DNA of 45,269 bases from Pseudomonas graminis. GTDB lineage: Bacteria > Pseudomonadota > Gammaproteobacteria > Pseudomonadales > Pseudomonadaceae. The stretch's first letter is position 1. Each line of letters begins with the position of its first letter. The notes beneath the pieces were generated by a model. The model did no database searches and was not told where the DNA came from. It saw nothing but the letters and a program-made list of their open reading frames with translations. Where the stretch lies: NCBI RefSeq assembly GCF_900111735.1, contig NZ_FOHW01000039.1, positions 1 through 45,269 of the forward strand, written 5' to 3'. Of the stretch, positions 1 to 8,997 are shown piece by piece. Position numbers and translations under genes: made by a program.

Positions 1-55
1 ACCTCGGATGAAACGCTTCATGGGCGATCCTTTCGATGAAATCCTCAGAAATCAT
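1..55 (-). CDS. Possible 5' end of a gene leaving the window
   Basis: Reading the minus strand from an ATG at 55 gives MISEDFIERIAHEAFHPR, open to the window edge. A second possible start, ATG at 21 in another frame, has a better ribosome binding site (AAAGGA about 7 bases upstream). Only a few codons are visible, so neither the frame nor a function can be decided. The space from 56 to 258 shows no convincing gene; it would hold the promoters of this gene and of the plus-strand gene at 259. Confidence 0.25.
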   Translation of the reverse strand, partial: MISEDFIERIAHEAFHPR

Positions 56-258
56 AGCAAGGGTTTGCGAAGGCGTTTTCACACACTCTGGGCCGGAAGC
101 GGCCTTGATCGGAAGCAGCGTACGGCCAAGAGCTGATGTCCGGACCATGTGTGCTTTCCGCCAAAACGATTAACCGGGTATTTTCCGCAGACCTGTTTCG
201 CTAAAGTTCGCGCGTCATAAGCCGAAAACCTGCGTTCCTACTTCACGGATGATTCCAA

Positions 259-930
259 ATGCTCCGTTCTGTTTTTTCCGGCGTTGCTTTACTTGCCATC
301 GCCGCCGCCTGCACTGCCCAGGCTCAGACCGTCACGACTCCGGAACAATTGCTCACTGAATTCTCTCGTTGTGATGCGCATTTCTTCGAGAGTCTGCGCG
401 ACGCGCGCCTGCCGGCCGATACTTTACGCCTGAGTGAATACGGCTCGGTCAAGGCGCCGACCATCCTGAATCCACTGCAAGAAGGCGGCACCTATCAACG
501 CTTCGAAACGCCCCTGATCGTCAACGGCGTGAGTATGGTGGGGTACTACAACCAGGTCCAAACCATTAAGGACTTGGGCAATTTCCTGTTCTGGGGTTTC
601 GTAGCCGATGGCTCGCCGGACGAGGTGGCCGCTAAACTCAAGCCGCTGATCTTCGATAACACACGTTTTGTCAGGCAAGGCAAAGCCGTTGCCCGGGCCG
701 AAATTCGCCGCGTCGGAGACCCGATCGGCCAATGGCGCACCGAAGGATTAACCGGCCCCGGCGTTGCCACGCCATTTGGCTTCGTAGACCGCGTCTTCAT
801 CATCGACGCAGCCGATGCGTCACCGCCGCTCGCGGGCCACACCACTGTTCTCTGCTCGCTTCAAGGTACCGTGACCGCGCCGCTTTTGCAGGTCTATCGC
901 CCCGACCTCAACGCTCGGCTGCTCGACTAA
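259..930 (+). CDS. Exported protein of unknown function
   Basis: A 223-residue protein with a clear Sec signal peptide: MLR, a hydrophobic stretch (VFSGVALLAIAAACTAQA) and an AQA-type cleavage site near residue 22. It is therefore expected in the periplasm or outside the cell. I do not recognise the mature domain; it has no lipobox, transmembrane helix or obvious catalytic motif. The stop at 930 is followed after 14 bases by the start of the TPR lipoprotein, which has its own strong binding site, so the two form a likely operon. An envelope role is inferred only from the signal peptide and the partner. Confidence 0.7.
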   Translation: MLRSVFSGVALLAIAAACTAQAQTVTTPEQLLTEFSRCDAHFFESLRDARLPADTLRLSEYGSVKAPTILNPLQEGGTYQRFETPLIVNGVSMVGYYNQVQTIKDLGNFLFWGFVADGSPDEVAAKLKPLIFDNTRFVRQGKAVARAEIRRVGDPIGQWRTEGLTGPGVATPFGFVDRVFIIDAADASPPLAGHTTVLCSLQGTVTAPLLQVYRPDLNARLLD

Positions 931-944
931 CAAGGAGGTTTGTC

Positions 945-1631
945 ATGAATACTCGCTGGTCCGCACTGATCGCAAGTGCCTTTATCCTCACCGGATGTGC
1001 CGGGGTGCCGAACCCGCAAAAAGCCAACTTTGCACACTGCGCAAGTCAGTTTAAGGCGTACAAAGCCGATAACTACCTGCTGGTGCTCCAAGAGGGCGAT
1101 CTGTGCCTGCAGAACAATACGTTGCCCGCCTCGATTCAAAGTCTGGTTTACGCGTTACAGGCTGAAGCTTACAGCGGCCTCAAGCGCTTTCCCGAAGCCG
1201 TCACCGCCAAGGAAAAATCCATGCAACTGGCGGTCAAGCCTGCCCCGCGCGACAACCTGGACTTGAGCGCCATGTACCGCGACGCTGGCAATCCGAAAAA
1301 AGCTCTTGAACTCGTGCAGTACAACTTGGACAACCGCCTGGGCGAAGCCGGAAAGGGTTCAGGCTTCCACATGCCAACCTACTATCATCTGGGCCTTGCA
1401 CTGACAGACCTTGGCCAGTACCGAGAGGCCACTGAAGCATTCAGCACCGGTCTTCAGCGCCAGCCTGACTATGCTTGGGCTTATTATGCGCGCGGCATCG
1501 CGTACGACCATTTGGGCGACAGGGAAGACGCCAAAGCAGACTTTTTTAAGTTCTCGCAGATCGTCGACAAGAAATACGTGCAGCAGGAACACAAGGCCAA
1601 GCTCGCCGAATACGGCGTTTCCTTGCCTTAA
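945..1631 (+). CDS. TPR-repeat lipoprotein
   Basis: A 228-residue protein starting at ATG 945, chosen because AAGGAGG lies at 932-938 and because it gives a proper signal sequence; the longer in-frame opening from 732 overlaps the upstream gene. The N-terminus MNTRWSALIASAFILTGC ends in an LTGC lipobox, so the mature protein should be lipidated on Cys18 and held in a membrane. The body is helical, with tetratricopeptide-type repeats, clearest at YYHLGLALTDLGQYREATEA and AYYARGIAYDHLGDREDAKA. TPR lipoproteins usually scaffold envelope complexes. The partner is probably the exported protein just upstream. The exact role is unknown. Confidence 0.8.
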   Translation: MNTRWSALIASAFILTGCAGVPNPQKANFAHCASQFKAYKADNYLLVLQEGDLCLQNNTLPASIQSLVYALQAEAYSGLKRFPEAVTAKEKSMQLAVKPAPRDNLDLSAMYRDAGNPKKALELVQYNLDNRLGEAGKGSGFHMPTYYHLGLALTDLGQYREATEAFSTGLQRQPDYAWAYYARGIAYDHLGDREDAKADFFKFSQIVDKKYVQQEHKAKLAEYGVSLP

Positions 1632-1846
1632 CGGGAAAGCGGGCCTGCGCCTTAATACGGCGACAAAAACAACCGAATGCGTTGGGGCGTCTTATAGCCC
1701 TGGCGTCATTGAGTTTGCGGCCTTCTTCGCTATTGATCGAAGCTTTGTAAGCTGCCACGCTTCTTGGAAGTCAGATCCGAGCATCGGGGTTCACTCGGAA
1801 TGTGCAGGCCGAGTACAGCTTCAGGCTGAAAACATCATTACACTGA

Positions 1847-1993
1847 TCGATCCCCAGAGCCCTCCCCCAGCGTGAACACAAACAGACGCGGCGGCTGCGC
1901 AGCGTGAAGATATACAAAAATCCTCACAACGGCGAGATCGTCCAAACCAAGGGCGGGAACCATGCCCCACCTTGTGTGGAAGGGCCGCCATAA
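1847..1993 (+). pseudogene. Remnant of an MvaT/H-NS-type DNA-binding domain
   Basis: The plus strand, in the frame of 1901, reads KIYKNPHNGEIVQTKGGNH and stops at TAA 1991-1993. This matches the hallmark of the C-terminal DNA-binding domain of Pseudomonas MvaT/MvaU silencers (a Y-K-N-P-H-x-G-E core followed by T-K-G-G-N-H). The oligomerisation domain, a start codon and the family's usual tail after GGNH are missing: the frame opens only after a stop at 1844-1846 and contains no ATG. It is read as a decayed fragment. It is not an ordinary part of the preceding TPR gene, which ends at 1631. Confidence 0.65.
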
Positions 1994-2504
1994 CGCTGCC
2001 GGAACCGGTGAAGCGGCCGAAATCCCACGTGCTGAATTTACTTTGAGGGAAGGGAATTACGTTCATGTGTAGGAGAGCCAAGCGCCTTTACGTGGTTTGA
2101 TCGGTCACTGCACTTTGGGTTCGCCGCGTTCTGCAATCGCCACTGGACTGGCGTCTGGCCGGTCCAGCGTTTGAATGCGCGACAGAGGGTGCTTCGTTCG
2201 GCGAAGCCCCGGCTCGGGCCGATATCCAACAGCTTGCGCCCGGTGTTGGCCACTGCGTGCAGGGCGGAAAAAATATGTGGTTATTCCATGCAGCCCTTGT
2301 AATCACCTGAATCAGGACAGATCTTCTTTGGTCTCGTGGTCATAGGATGACTGCTCTTGGCCGATTGCTGCCTTTCACAAGCGCCGGCAATCGATTCGAG
2401 GCAGATTTCTGCGACGGATTCTTCCCTAAACACAGGCATTTACTCGATCACTCCCACGACAGGACCGCAAATGGTCTAACAGCTGACCGAGCGGTCGGCG
2501 CTTC
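1994..2504. other. Decayed intergenic stretch
   Basis: Apart from the AraC remnant, this stretch shows no gene with a sensible start, ribosome binding site and codon pattern. The segment near 2347-2380 resembles a sequence that I recall recurring in Pseudomonas intergenic regions, but I cannot confirm this here. Two unrelated regulator fragments within 400 bases suggest a site of past insertion and deletion. Confidence 0.4.
2100..2253 (-). pseudogene. Remnant of an AraC-family regulator
   Basis: The minus-strand translation contains GFAERSTLCRAFKRWTGQTP followed by VQWR. This is the second helix-turn-helix of AraC-type regulators (typically GFxExSxFxRAFKRWxGxTPxxYR). The ligand-binding domain and first helix-turn-helix are missing, and the flanking residues no longer fit the family. 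It is a fragment of roughly 45 codons and is not expected to work. Confidence 0.6.
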
Positions 2505-3608
2505 TTACTGTTCGCTTGCTAGATCGCCTTGCAGTTTTCTTATACCCGCCGGGCTTGAATAGAGCTTTTCCAGAGCCAATGTCTCAGCCAGTTGTTGCGG
2601 TGAAAGCGCTTTCTCTTCCGTCTCCAGCTGCATGCGCATGGGATCTGCGATATCGCTCGGCAGCCTGTGTTTGAGGGCCACACGCAATAGCCCGCAAGCC
2701 TTGAGCTTGCTACGTTTAATGCCCTGCCCCTTATCGAGATGAATGGCGAGGGTAACTAGCGCCACAGCATTACCTTGAGTGGCCGCCTGCAACAACCAGC
2801 GATTTGCCAGTGGATAGTTAACTGGCACATCTCCGCCACTGCTATAGAGGTAGCCGAGGACGAACTGCGCGTTAGCCCGGCCCAGGTCGGCAGCGCGGGT
2901 ATACCAATCCAATGCGGCGGGTACGTCTTTCGGAGTGCCAGTGCCATGTAACGTGGCCGCTCCCAACATTTCGAATGCAAGGCTATCGCCGGCATTGGCC
3001 GCCTGGGTGAGCAATTTCACGGCGTGTTGAGGGTTTGCTGCGGTCCCTTTACCAGAGAAATAGAGAGTACCTAGTAGCGTCAGGGCCTCCGCATCGCCTT
3101 GAGCGCCTGCCTTGGTGGCCCAGTTGAAAGCCTGCTGGTCGTTTGCCTCGATACCGTTACCTTTGTAATAAAGGATAGCGAGTTGTCGTTGAGCTTTTGC
3201 ATGACCTTGCTCCGCAGCCTTGCTGAACCATGTCGCAGCGTGGGCAAAGTCCGTCGGCATATCTACGCCCGCAATGCTGGCAACACCCATATAATATTGG
3301 GCGTCTGCGCTCCCGTGATCGGCCGACTCAGTGATCCACTGAAGACCCATTGGTCGATCAACGTCGATGCCTCGACCGTAATATTGAAGGATGCCAAGTT
3401 TGAACTGCGCGACACGGTCCCCTTGTTCTGCTGCGCGTAAGTACCAGTCTGCGGCTTTGCCAGGGTTGCGGCCAACTACCAGCCCCTCCTCATAGGCAGA
3501 GGCGATCAAGACAGTGAGGCTGTATGGGCTTCGCCACAGGGTGAAAACGAAGGAAACTAGAACAAACGCCACCACGCTGAGGAGCAGAGCAACTAAAGAC
3601 CGGCGCAA
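2505..3608 (-). CDS. Membrane-anchored Sel1-repeat protein
   Basis: A 367-residue protein with an N-terminal hydrophobic anchor (residues about 4-26, RSLVALLLSVVAFVLVSFVF), then about seven Sel1-like repeats of roughly 36 residues. Repeats are recognisable by A-x-x-W-x-x-x-A-A-x-x-G-x-A-x-A-Q-x-x-L-G and YYxGxG motifs, as in KAADWYLRAAEQGDRVAQFK. Sel1 repeats are helical protein-protein interaction modules. The repeats should lie in the periplasm or face the membrane surface. The start is TTG at 3608, because a stop lies just upstream in frame and no ATG precedes the anchor; the binding site is weak, so the start is less certain than the frame. Function unknown. Confidence 0.75.
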   Translation of the reverse strand: MRRSLVALLLSVVAFVLVSFVFTLWRSPYSLTVLIASAYEEGLVVGRNPGKAADWYLRAAEQGDRVAQFKLGILQYYGRGIDVDRPMGLQWITESADHGSADAQYYMGVASIAGVDMPTDFAHAATWFSKAAEQGHAKAQRQLAILYYKGNGIEANDQQAFNWATKAGAQGDAEALTLLGTLYFSGKGTAANPQHAVKLLTQAANAGDSLAFEMLGAATLHGTGTPKDVPAALDWYTRAADLGRANAQFVLGYLYSSGGDVPVNYPLANRWLLQAATQGNAVALVTLAIHLDKGQGIKRSKLKACGLLRVALKHRLPSDIADPMRMQLETEEKALSPQQLAETLALEKLYSSPAGIRKLQGDLASEQ

Positions 3609-3761
3609 TTTCGAATCCGTTCATGAATGGTGAGCGGGAAGTGTATCGATGCTTCTACCTACTGCCTATGAGTGCCCGCTCGTGCCGACTCCGGTCCCTC
3701 TCCACCAACAGCTTTCGGCCCAGAGAGTGCAAGCACCCCAAACATGCTACTTCCACCAAAT

Positions 3762-4061
3762 TCAAACAGGAAGAAACGCCAGCGTCCCGCAGTCGATCTC
3801 AGCGTAGCTCCCCAAATCCTCTTTATAGAGCCTGATCCTGGAGACGCCTAACTCCGCCTGCAGGAACGAGACGAGCTGTCTAAGGTTAGCGTTGTCATGC
3901 ATCGTAGTCGGACGCAAGACCGTCGCCCGCCCAGGCTCGTCATCGTAAGTCCTGATCAGGAACAGCTTCCCTTCGTGCTCCACGCTGTAGTTATAGCCGC
4001 GGTACTCATACTCGAGATCAACGTCGACATCGTCAAAACGGTTGGTTTTCACTGTCTTCAC
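3762..4061 (-). CDS. Small conserved-looking protein, possibly 5'-truncated
   Basis: A 99-residue protein beginning at GTG 4061 (first residues MKTVKTNRFDDVDVDLEYEY), rich in acidic residues and with a predicted alpha/beta pattern; no family is recognised. The frame stays open upstream to 4145 and there encodes a signal-peptide-like run (GLLAALTSHVLSASR, then SDRPVKPKWDAAV), but no ATG, GTG or TTG is found before the stop at 4146-4148. The gene may therefore have lost the start of its signal peptide and could be a pseudogene, or it may be translated from the internal GTG. It lies 109 bases beyond the stop of the ligase gene on the same strand. Confidence 0.5.
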   Translation of the reverse strand: MKTVKTNRFDDVDVDLEYEYRGYNYSVEHEGKLFLIRTYDDEPGRATVLRPTTMHDNANLRQLVSFLQAELGVSRIRLYKEDLGSYAEIDCGTLAFLPV

Positions 4062-4170
4062 AGCCGCATCCCATTTGGGTTTTACAGGACGGTCGCTTCG
4101 GGAAGCGCTTAAAACATGAGAAGTAAGCGCCGCCAGCAGTCCACTTCAAGACACACTGGCGGCGCAACAT

Positions 4171-5538
4171 TCAGGCGTGAGTGAGGTACCAGCGCCAGTC
4201 CTGCTCTCCGACTTCTGCATTGAATTGACGGAACTCGCGCCACTTGATTGCCAGGAACACCTTCAGGAATTCAGCGCCCAGCGCCTCACGCGCCCACGTT
4301 GAACGTTCCAGGGCCTGCAATGCTGTCAGCCAGTCGGTAGGCAGGAAATCGGTCGCCTGTTCATACCCGTTGCCCACAATCGCCGCGCCGGGATCGCTCT
4401 GATGCGTGATACCGTGGTGAATGCCCGCCAGTAACGCGGCGGCCGCGAGATAGGGGTTGGCATCGGCGCCGCAAATACGGTGTTCGATGTGTCGACTGAG
4501 CGCAGGGCCGCCGGGGACCCGGAACGATACCGTACGATTGTTGACGCCCCAGCTTTTGGCCAGTGGCGCGTAACTGCCGGTCTGGAACCTGCGGTAGGAG
4601 TTGGCGTGGGGGCAAAATATCGCCAGCGCGTCAAACAAGGTCGCCATCATCCCTCCAATGGAGTGACGCAGCAGCGGCGTGCCCTGCGAGTCTTCGCTCG
4701 CATACAGATTGTTGCCCTGCTCGTCCGCCAGGCTGACATGCAGGTGCAGACCGCTGCCGGCCTGGTCGCTGAATGGCTTGGCCATGAAGCACGCTTGCAG
4801 CCCATGTCTGTTGGCAACACCTTTGACCAGCCGTTTGTAACGGACGCCTTCGTCAATGGCCTGGAGTGCGTCGAAACGATGCTCAAGGGTCAACTCAAGC
4901 TGGCCCGGCGCATACTCGGAGATCGCCGTACGCACCGGCAACCCCTGCAGTGCGCACGCTGCGTAGAGATCATCAAGAAACGGTTGAACCTGTTCGAGCT
5001 CGTGGACGCCATACACCTGCGGAGCGACCGGGCGTACGCCATTGGTTTGCTGCGCCGGCTGCGGCCGACCATTGACGTCGCGCTGCTGGTCCAGCAGGTA
5101 AAACTCCAACTCAACAGCCATGACCGGATGGAAGCCATCGGCTTTGAGCCGCTCGATGGTGTTCACCAGCACATGACGCGGGTCCGCCGGTGCGGCGGGA
5201 ATACCTTGGGCCGGGTGCATGCTGACCTGCACCTGGCCGGTGGGACGGGTGCGCCAGGGTTGCAGGGTCAGGCTTCCCGGCAAGGGATAGCTCCAGCAAT
5301 CAGCGTCAGCGACATCCCAGACCAGGCCTGTGTCGTCCACGTCCTCACCCTGCACGGTCAAGGCAAGAATGGAGCTTGGCAGCGGTCGACCATTTTCGTA
5401 GATCGCCAGCAGCTCATTACGGTGCAACAGTTTGCCCCGTGGGACGCCATTCGCGTCGATAAGGAACAACTCGATGCTCAGCACTTCAGGGTGTGCGGCC
5501 AGATAATCCTCGGCCTCTTTTCGATCAGCAAATTGCAT
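4171..5538 (-). CDS. Glutamine-synthetase-family gamma-glutamyl ligase (PuuA/Spu type)
   Basis: A 455-residue glutamine-synthetase-fold enzyme of the class that ties glutamate through its gamma-carboxyl to an amine, using ATP, in the cytoplasm. Seen: the beta-grasp N-domain (ELFLIDANGVPRGKLL), metal-binding glutamates in VELEFYLLD near residue 140, the second metal/substrate block SGLHLHVSL, and the ATP/glutamate block NNRTVSFRVPGG. Length fits gamma-glutamylpolyamine synthetases (about 450) and not classical GlnA (about 470); the adenylylation loop of GlnA is not evident. The aminotransferase starts 70 bases upstream on the same strand, which suggests an amine catabolic operon with the SDR. 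The amine substrate cannot be told from sequence. Confidence 0.8.
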   Translation of the reverse strand: MQFADRKEAEDYLAAHPEVLSIELFLIDANGVPRGKLLHRNELLAIYENGRPLPSSILALTVQGEDVDDTGLVWDVADADCWSYPLPGSLTLQPWRTRPTGQVQVSMHPAQGIPAAPADPRHVLVNTIERLKADGFHPVMAVELEFYLLDQQRDVNGRPQPAQQTNGVRPVAPQVYGVHELEQVQPFLDDLYAACALQGLPVRTAISEYAPGQLELTLEHRFDALQAIDEGVRYKRLVKGVANRHGLQACFMAKPFSDQAGSGLHLHVSLADEQGNNLYASEDSQGTPLLRHSIGGMMATLFDALAIFCPHANSYRRFQTGSYAPLAKSWGVNNRTVSFRVPGGPALSRHIEHRICGADANPYLAAAALLAGIHHGITHQSDPGAAIVGNGYEQATDFLPTDWLTALQALERSTWAREALGAEFLKVFLAIKWREFRQFNAEVGEQDWRWYLTHA

Positions 5539-5607
5539 GTCAAACCTCTTGGCGCCGCTTCAAGCGCCTTGGCAGTGTCTGGAAAAAAACGGAGCGTCAC
5601 CGTCCAG

Positions 5608-7002
5608 TTATGAGGAGGTGACCCGAGCTCCCGGCAGGGCAAGCAGCGTGGTCAGCGCGTTGTCCAGCTCACTGATCAGCCTGTCGATATCCGCCTCACT
5701 TGTTTGCGGGCAGCACAGGGTCATGTTGTGAAAAGGCGTGATCAGGATGCCGCGATTGATCAAGTAGAGGTGCAGCGCCATTTGAAGACTGTCGTGAAAA
5801 GCGGCCTCGGCTTGCGCACCGGTTCTGGGCGACGTGGCACAGAACTGAAACTCACAGCGAGCGCCCAACTCAGTGACAGACCAGTGCAGTTGGTGGCGCG
5901 TGAACAACGCTCGAAACCCCTGCGCCAGTCTTGAGGCAACCGCCAGCATGTGCTGGTAGGCAGCGTCGGTCATGACCTCTTCAAGACTGGCGCGCATGCA
6001 ACGCATCGCCAGCGAGTTGGCAGACAGCGTTGTTCCCATACCGCTGTGACCGTGGCCACCACCTTCTGCGTCCATCTGCACGTCGCGCATGGCCTGGGCG
6101 ACCTGCTCGGTCATGCCAAACACGGCGCAAGGCACGCCTCCTGCGACGGGTTTACCCACCACGAAAAAGTCGGGTTCCAACGCCCATTGGCGCGTGCATC
6201 CACCCAGGCCGGTGGAAATCGTGTGGGTCTCATCGATGACCAACAGGCTGCCATAGTGGCGGGTCAACTCTCGGCACTTTTGCATGAACCCGGGATCAGG
6301 CAGGACCATGCCGATGTTCGTCATCGCGGGCTCGCACATCAGCGCGCACACATCGCCTTGGGCTAACGCAGCCTCCAGCGCAGCGACATCGTTGAAGGGG
6401 ATGGATCGACTGTATTGCGCCAAATCGTAGGCTTGGCCGACAAGGCCTGGTCGGGGCACTGTTTTGCCGTCGCGGTAGCGCACCATCACGTCATCCACCG
6501 TGCCGTGATAACAGCCGTCGAACACCAGCAGGACATTGCGCTTGGTGATGGCGCGCGCCCAGCGCAGCACATAGCGATTGGCGTCAGTCGCATTGGCGGT
6601 CACCTGCCAATAAGGCAGCCCGAATCGCTCAGCCAGCAACTCGCCGCAGACCACCGCGTCTTCGCCAGGCAGCATCGTGGTCAAGCCGTTATTTGCCTGC
6701 TCGACTATGGCGCGGGCAACAGGATCAGGTGAATGGCCAAACATTGTCCCAGTGTCGCCCAGACAGAAGTCGATGTATTCATGACCGTCAACATCGGTGA
6801 AGCGCGCCCCTTTGGCACGCTGGACAAACAGCGGCGAAGGCATCGACCAGTCGCTCATCCAGTGCATGGGCACACCGTTGAACAGATTCGCCCTGGCGCG
6901 CTTGGCCAGCGCCATTGACGTCGGGTTGCTTTCTATAAAGCGCTCACGCTCGGAGGAGGTAAAAGCAGCAATCGCTGATTCACTGATTCCACTTTTCGAC
7001 AT
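5608..7002 (-). CDS. Class III aminotransferase (glutamate-1-semialdehyde type)
   Basis: A 464-residue PLP-dependent aminotransferase, cytoplasmic. The start is ATG 7002 with AGGGTG about 7 bases upstream; an in-frame TTG at 7008 is less likely. Seen: an N-terminal G-x-R-F-x-D-x-D-G-x-x-Y-x-D-F segment (GARFTDVDGHEYIDF), the PLP-contact D in VIDETHT, and the probable Schiff-base lysine in VVGKPVAGGVPCAVFG. The closest families are glutamate-1-semialdehyde aminomutase-like transaminases often annotated as aspartate aminotransferase family. It does not look like HemL itself because it sits in a catabolic operon between an SDR and a gamma-glutamyl ligase. The substrate is probably an amine or omega-amino acid; this is inference. 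Confidence 0.8.
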   Translation of the reverse strand: MSKSGISESAIAAFTSSERERFIESNPTSMALAKRARANLFNGVPMHWMSDWSMPSPLFVQRAKGARFTDVDGHEYIDFCLGDTGTMFGHSPDPVARAIVEQANNGLTTMLPGEDAVVCGELLAERFGLPYWQVTANATDANRYVLRWARAITKRNVLLVFDGCYHGTVDDVMVRYRDGKTVPRPGLVGQAYDLAQYSRSIPFNDVAALEAALAQGDVCALMCEPAMTNIGMVLPDPGFMQKCRELTRHYGSLLVIDETHTISTGLGGCTRQWALEPDFFVVGKPVAGGVPCAVFGMTEQVAQAMRDVQMDAEGGGHGHSGMGTTLSANSLAMRCMRASLEEVMTDAAYQHMLAVASRLAQGFRALFTRHQLHWSVTELGARCEFQFCATSPRTGAQAEAAFHDSLQMALHLYLINRGILITPFHNMTLCCPQTSEADIDRLISELDNALTTLLALPGARVTSS

Positions 7003-7088
7003 GATCAAACACCCTGTGTTAATGACAAAAATGAGTTAAGAGTCGTTGCCGCTCGGACAGCAGCGCGCCACCGCTCTGGTTCTTGAGT

Positions 7089-7874
7089 TCAGGCGCCAGG
7101 AGCTTTGTTCTCGACCAGACAGTTCCCGCCATCCACCACAATGACTTCACCGGTGATGTAACTGGATTCAGGCGACGCCAGAAACGCAACCGCCGCAGCC
7201 ACTTCGCGAGGACTGCCGGCCCGCCCCATTGGGGTGAAGCGCCCCGCTTCAGCTTCAACGGCTGAGGTGGACCCCGTCGTGATCCAGCCAGGCGCGACGC
7301 TGTTGACGGTGATCCCTTGCCGGGCGACTTCAAGTGCAAGCCCCATGCTCATGCCCACCATCGCGGCCTTCGCGGCGCTATAAGCCGCCTCGCCCGGATT
7401 GCTGCAGCGGGTGCCTGTGACGGAGCTGATATTCACAATGCGCCCGTAGTTTCGCGCCCTCATACCGGGGAGAACGGCTTGCGTCAGAAGAAAGGCCGTC
7501 GTCAGGTTTCTGCCCAGTGAAAGATTCCATTCCTGCAGTTTCATCGTGGCCAACTCCGAGAACACCTCGGGGCTGCCTTGCATGGCCATGCCGGCATTGT
7601 TCACCAGAATATCGACCCGCCCCCAGACCGACTCTGCCCACTGGCTCAATTCACGCACCTGACGTTCATCGGTAAGGTCAGCGGGTCGGCCTTCAACTTC
7701 AAACCCTTCAAGGCGTAACTCTTTAACCCGATCCGCAATGCGATCGCTGCTGGCAGTGATGATCAGCTTCGCCCCGGATTCACCCAGCCTGCGAGCAATG
7801 GCCATACCGATCCCGGCGTCACTCCCGGCACCACTCACAAGTGCCACATGCCCCCTCAATGCTGTGCCAGACAT
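7089..7874 (-). CDS. SDR-family NAD(P)-dependent oxidoreductase
   Basis: A 261-residue classical short-chain dehydrogenase. The start is taken at ATG 7874; a GTG at 7886 would add four residues and neither has a strong binding site. Seen: the dinucleotide motif in VSGAGSDAGIG near residue 14, NNAG, a catalytic Ser in ISSVTGTR, and the Y-x-x-x-K pair in YSAAKAAMVG. The C-terminal SSYITGEVIVVDGG is typical of FabG-like members. It precedes the aminotransferase by 86 bases on the same strand, so it is the first gene of the amine-linked operon; LysR diverges from it. Substrate unknown. Confidence 0.85.
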   Translation of the reverse strand: MSGTALRGHVALVSGAGSDAGIGMAIARRLGESGAKLIITASSDRIADRVKELRLEGFEVEGRPADLTDERQVRELSQWAESVWGRVDILVNNAGMAMQGSPEVFSELATMKLQEWNLSLGRNLTTAFLLTQAVLPGMRARNYGRIVNISSVTGTRCSNPGEAAYSAAKAAMVGMSMGLALEVARQGITVNSVAPGWITTGSTSAVEAEAGRFTPMGRAGSPREVAAAVAFLASPESSYITGEVIVVDGGNCLVENKAPGA

Positions 7875-7970
7875 GGTGTGTCCCACGTATTTAATGTGAA
7901 AGAGAGTGGAAACTAAGCCAATGAACCTGATACATAAAGACGACCATTATCAGAAAAACTGACGACCCCC

Positions 7971-8876
7971 ATGGCGTTCACCAGCGAGTCCCTCAGAATC
8001 TTCCTCTGCGTCCTGGACAGCGGCTCTTTTTCCGCCGCGGCTCGACATTTAGGCCGGGTCCCCTCGGCTGTCAGCATGGCGGTGTCGCAACTTGAAGCAG
8101 AGCTGGATTTGTTGCTTTTTGACCGATCAACCCGCAAGGCTATTCCTACGGCAGTCGCTAAAGCACTGGAGCCTCAGGCACGACAGGTCGCCAGCCAGCT
8201 AAACCTGTTGGACGCCCATGCGCTCCAGCTTCATCAAGGGTTGGAGGGGCGCCTTGTCCTTGCGATGGCGCCGGAATTGCAAACAGGCCTGTGGAGTCGC
8301 CCGCTGGCCGTTATCGCCAAGGAGTTTCCCACCCTTGAAATCGAGATTCGCTCCGCGTCCCATCCGGAGGCGATGCGGATGCTGCATGAGGGGCACGTGC
8401 AACTGGCACTGGGATTTGAACGTCCAGGGCTTGACGAGAGGGAGACGTTTCTTGAAGCGGGCAGCCAGTTGTTAGTGGCCGTTGCCTCCCCAGACCACCC
8501 AGCGGCAGCGGGCAAGAAATGCCCTTTAAGTGAAGAGCAACTGGTCAACGTTCGGCAGATCATCGTCGCGACGGGAGGACCGACAGACTCCGACCCACGT
8601 GTTGTGCTATCACGGCGGATTTGGCACAGCGACAGTTACCTGGCAACGCTGAATCTGGTGCAGCAAGGATTGGGCTGGGCTTATCTACCACAACCGCTGG
8701 TGCAGCCTCTTCTCACGTCGGGCGCATTGACGGAGGTGGTATTTGACTACATGCCGAGTCAGATGCGGTTGTGGGTCGATATCATCTGGGTCAAGAACCG
8801 CCCCCTGGGGCTGGGCGCGCTTCGTTACCTGAGCCTCATGCGCGAAATTGCCCAGGGCGAACCCCGTCGTGTTTGA
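7971..8876 (+). CDS. LysR-family transcriptional regulator
   Basis: A 301-residue LysR regulator. Residues 1-60 carry the winged helix-turn-helix (SLRIFLCVLDSGSFSAAARH, then PSAVSMAVSQLEAELDLLLFDR), and the rest is the periplasmic-binding-protein-like effector domain. It is transcribed away from the SDR with about 96 bases between starts, the usual arrangement for a LysR protein that controls the divergent operon (SDR, aminotransferase, gamma-glutamyl ligase) and itself. The effector is unknown; an amine or its aldehyde is a guess from the neighbours. It converges on the gamma-glutamyltransferase-family gene. Confidence 0.85.
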   Translation: MAFTSESLRIFLCVLDSGSFSAAARHLGRVPSAVSMAVSQLEAELDLLLFDRSTRKAIPTAVAKALEPQARQVASQLNLLDAHALQLHQGLEGRLVLAMAPELQTGLWSRPLAVIAKEFPTLEIEIRSASHPEAMRMLHEGHVQLALGFERPGLDERETFLEAGSQLLVAVASPDHPAAAGKKCPLSEEQLVNVRQIIVATGGPTDSDPRVVLSRRIWHSDSYLATLNLVQQGLGWAYLPQPLVQPLLTSGALTEVVFDYMPSQMRLWVDIIWVKNRPLGLGALRYLSLMREIAQGEPRRV

Positions 8877-8997
8877 CGCGTAAACATGACGGGACTTCTC
8901 CACGCCCAACCCCAGGGTTTTGTCAGCAGGGTCACACCGCCCTTGCTCGCGCAATAGGCTGCGGCGTTTCCGTCGGGCTCAGCGTTTGCGTAGCCGC

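Noticed and set aside
2347..2562. 71-codon plus-strand frame before the Sel1 gene
   Set aside because: It overlaps the 3' end of the Sel1 gene on the opposite strand, has no binding site, and its start region resembles non-coding sequence common in Pseudomonas.
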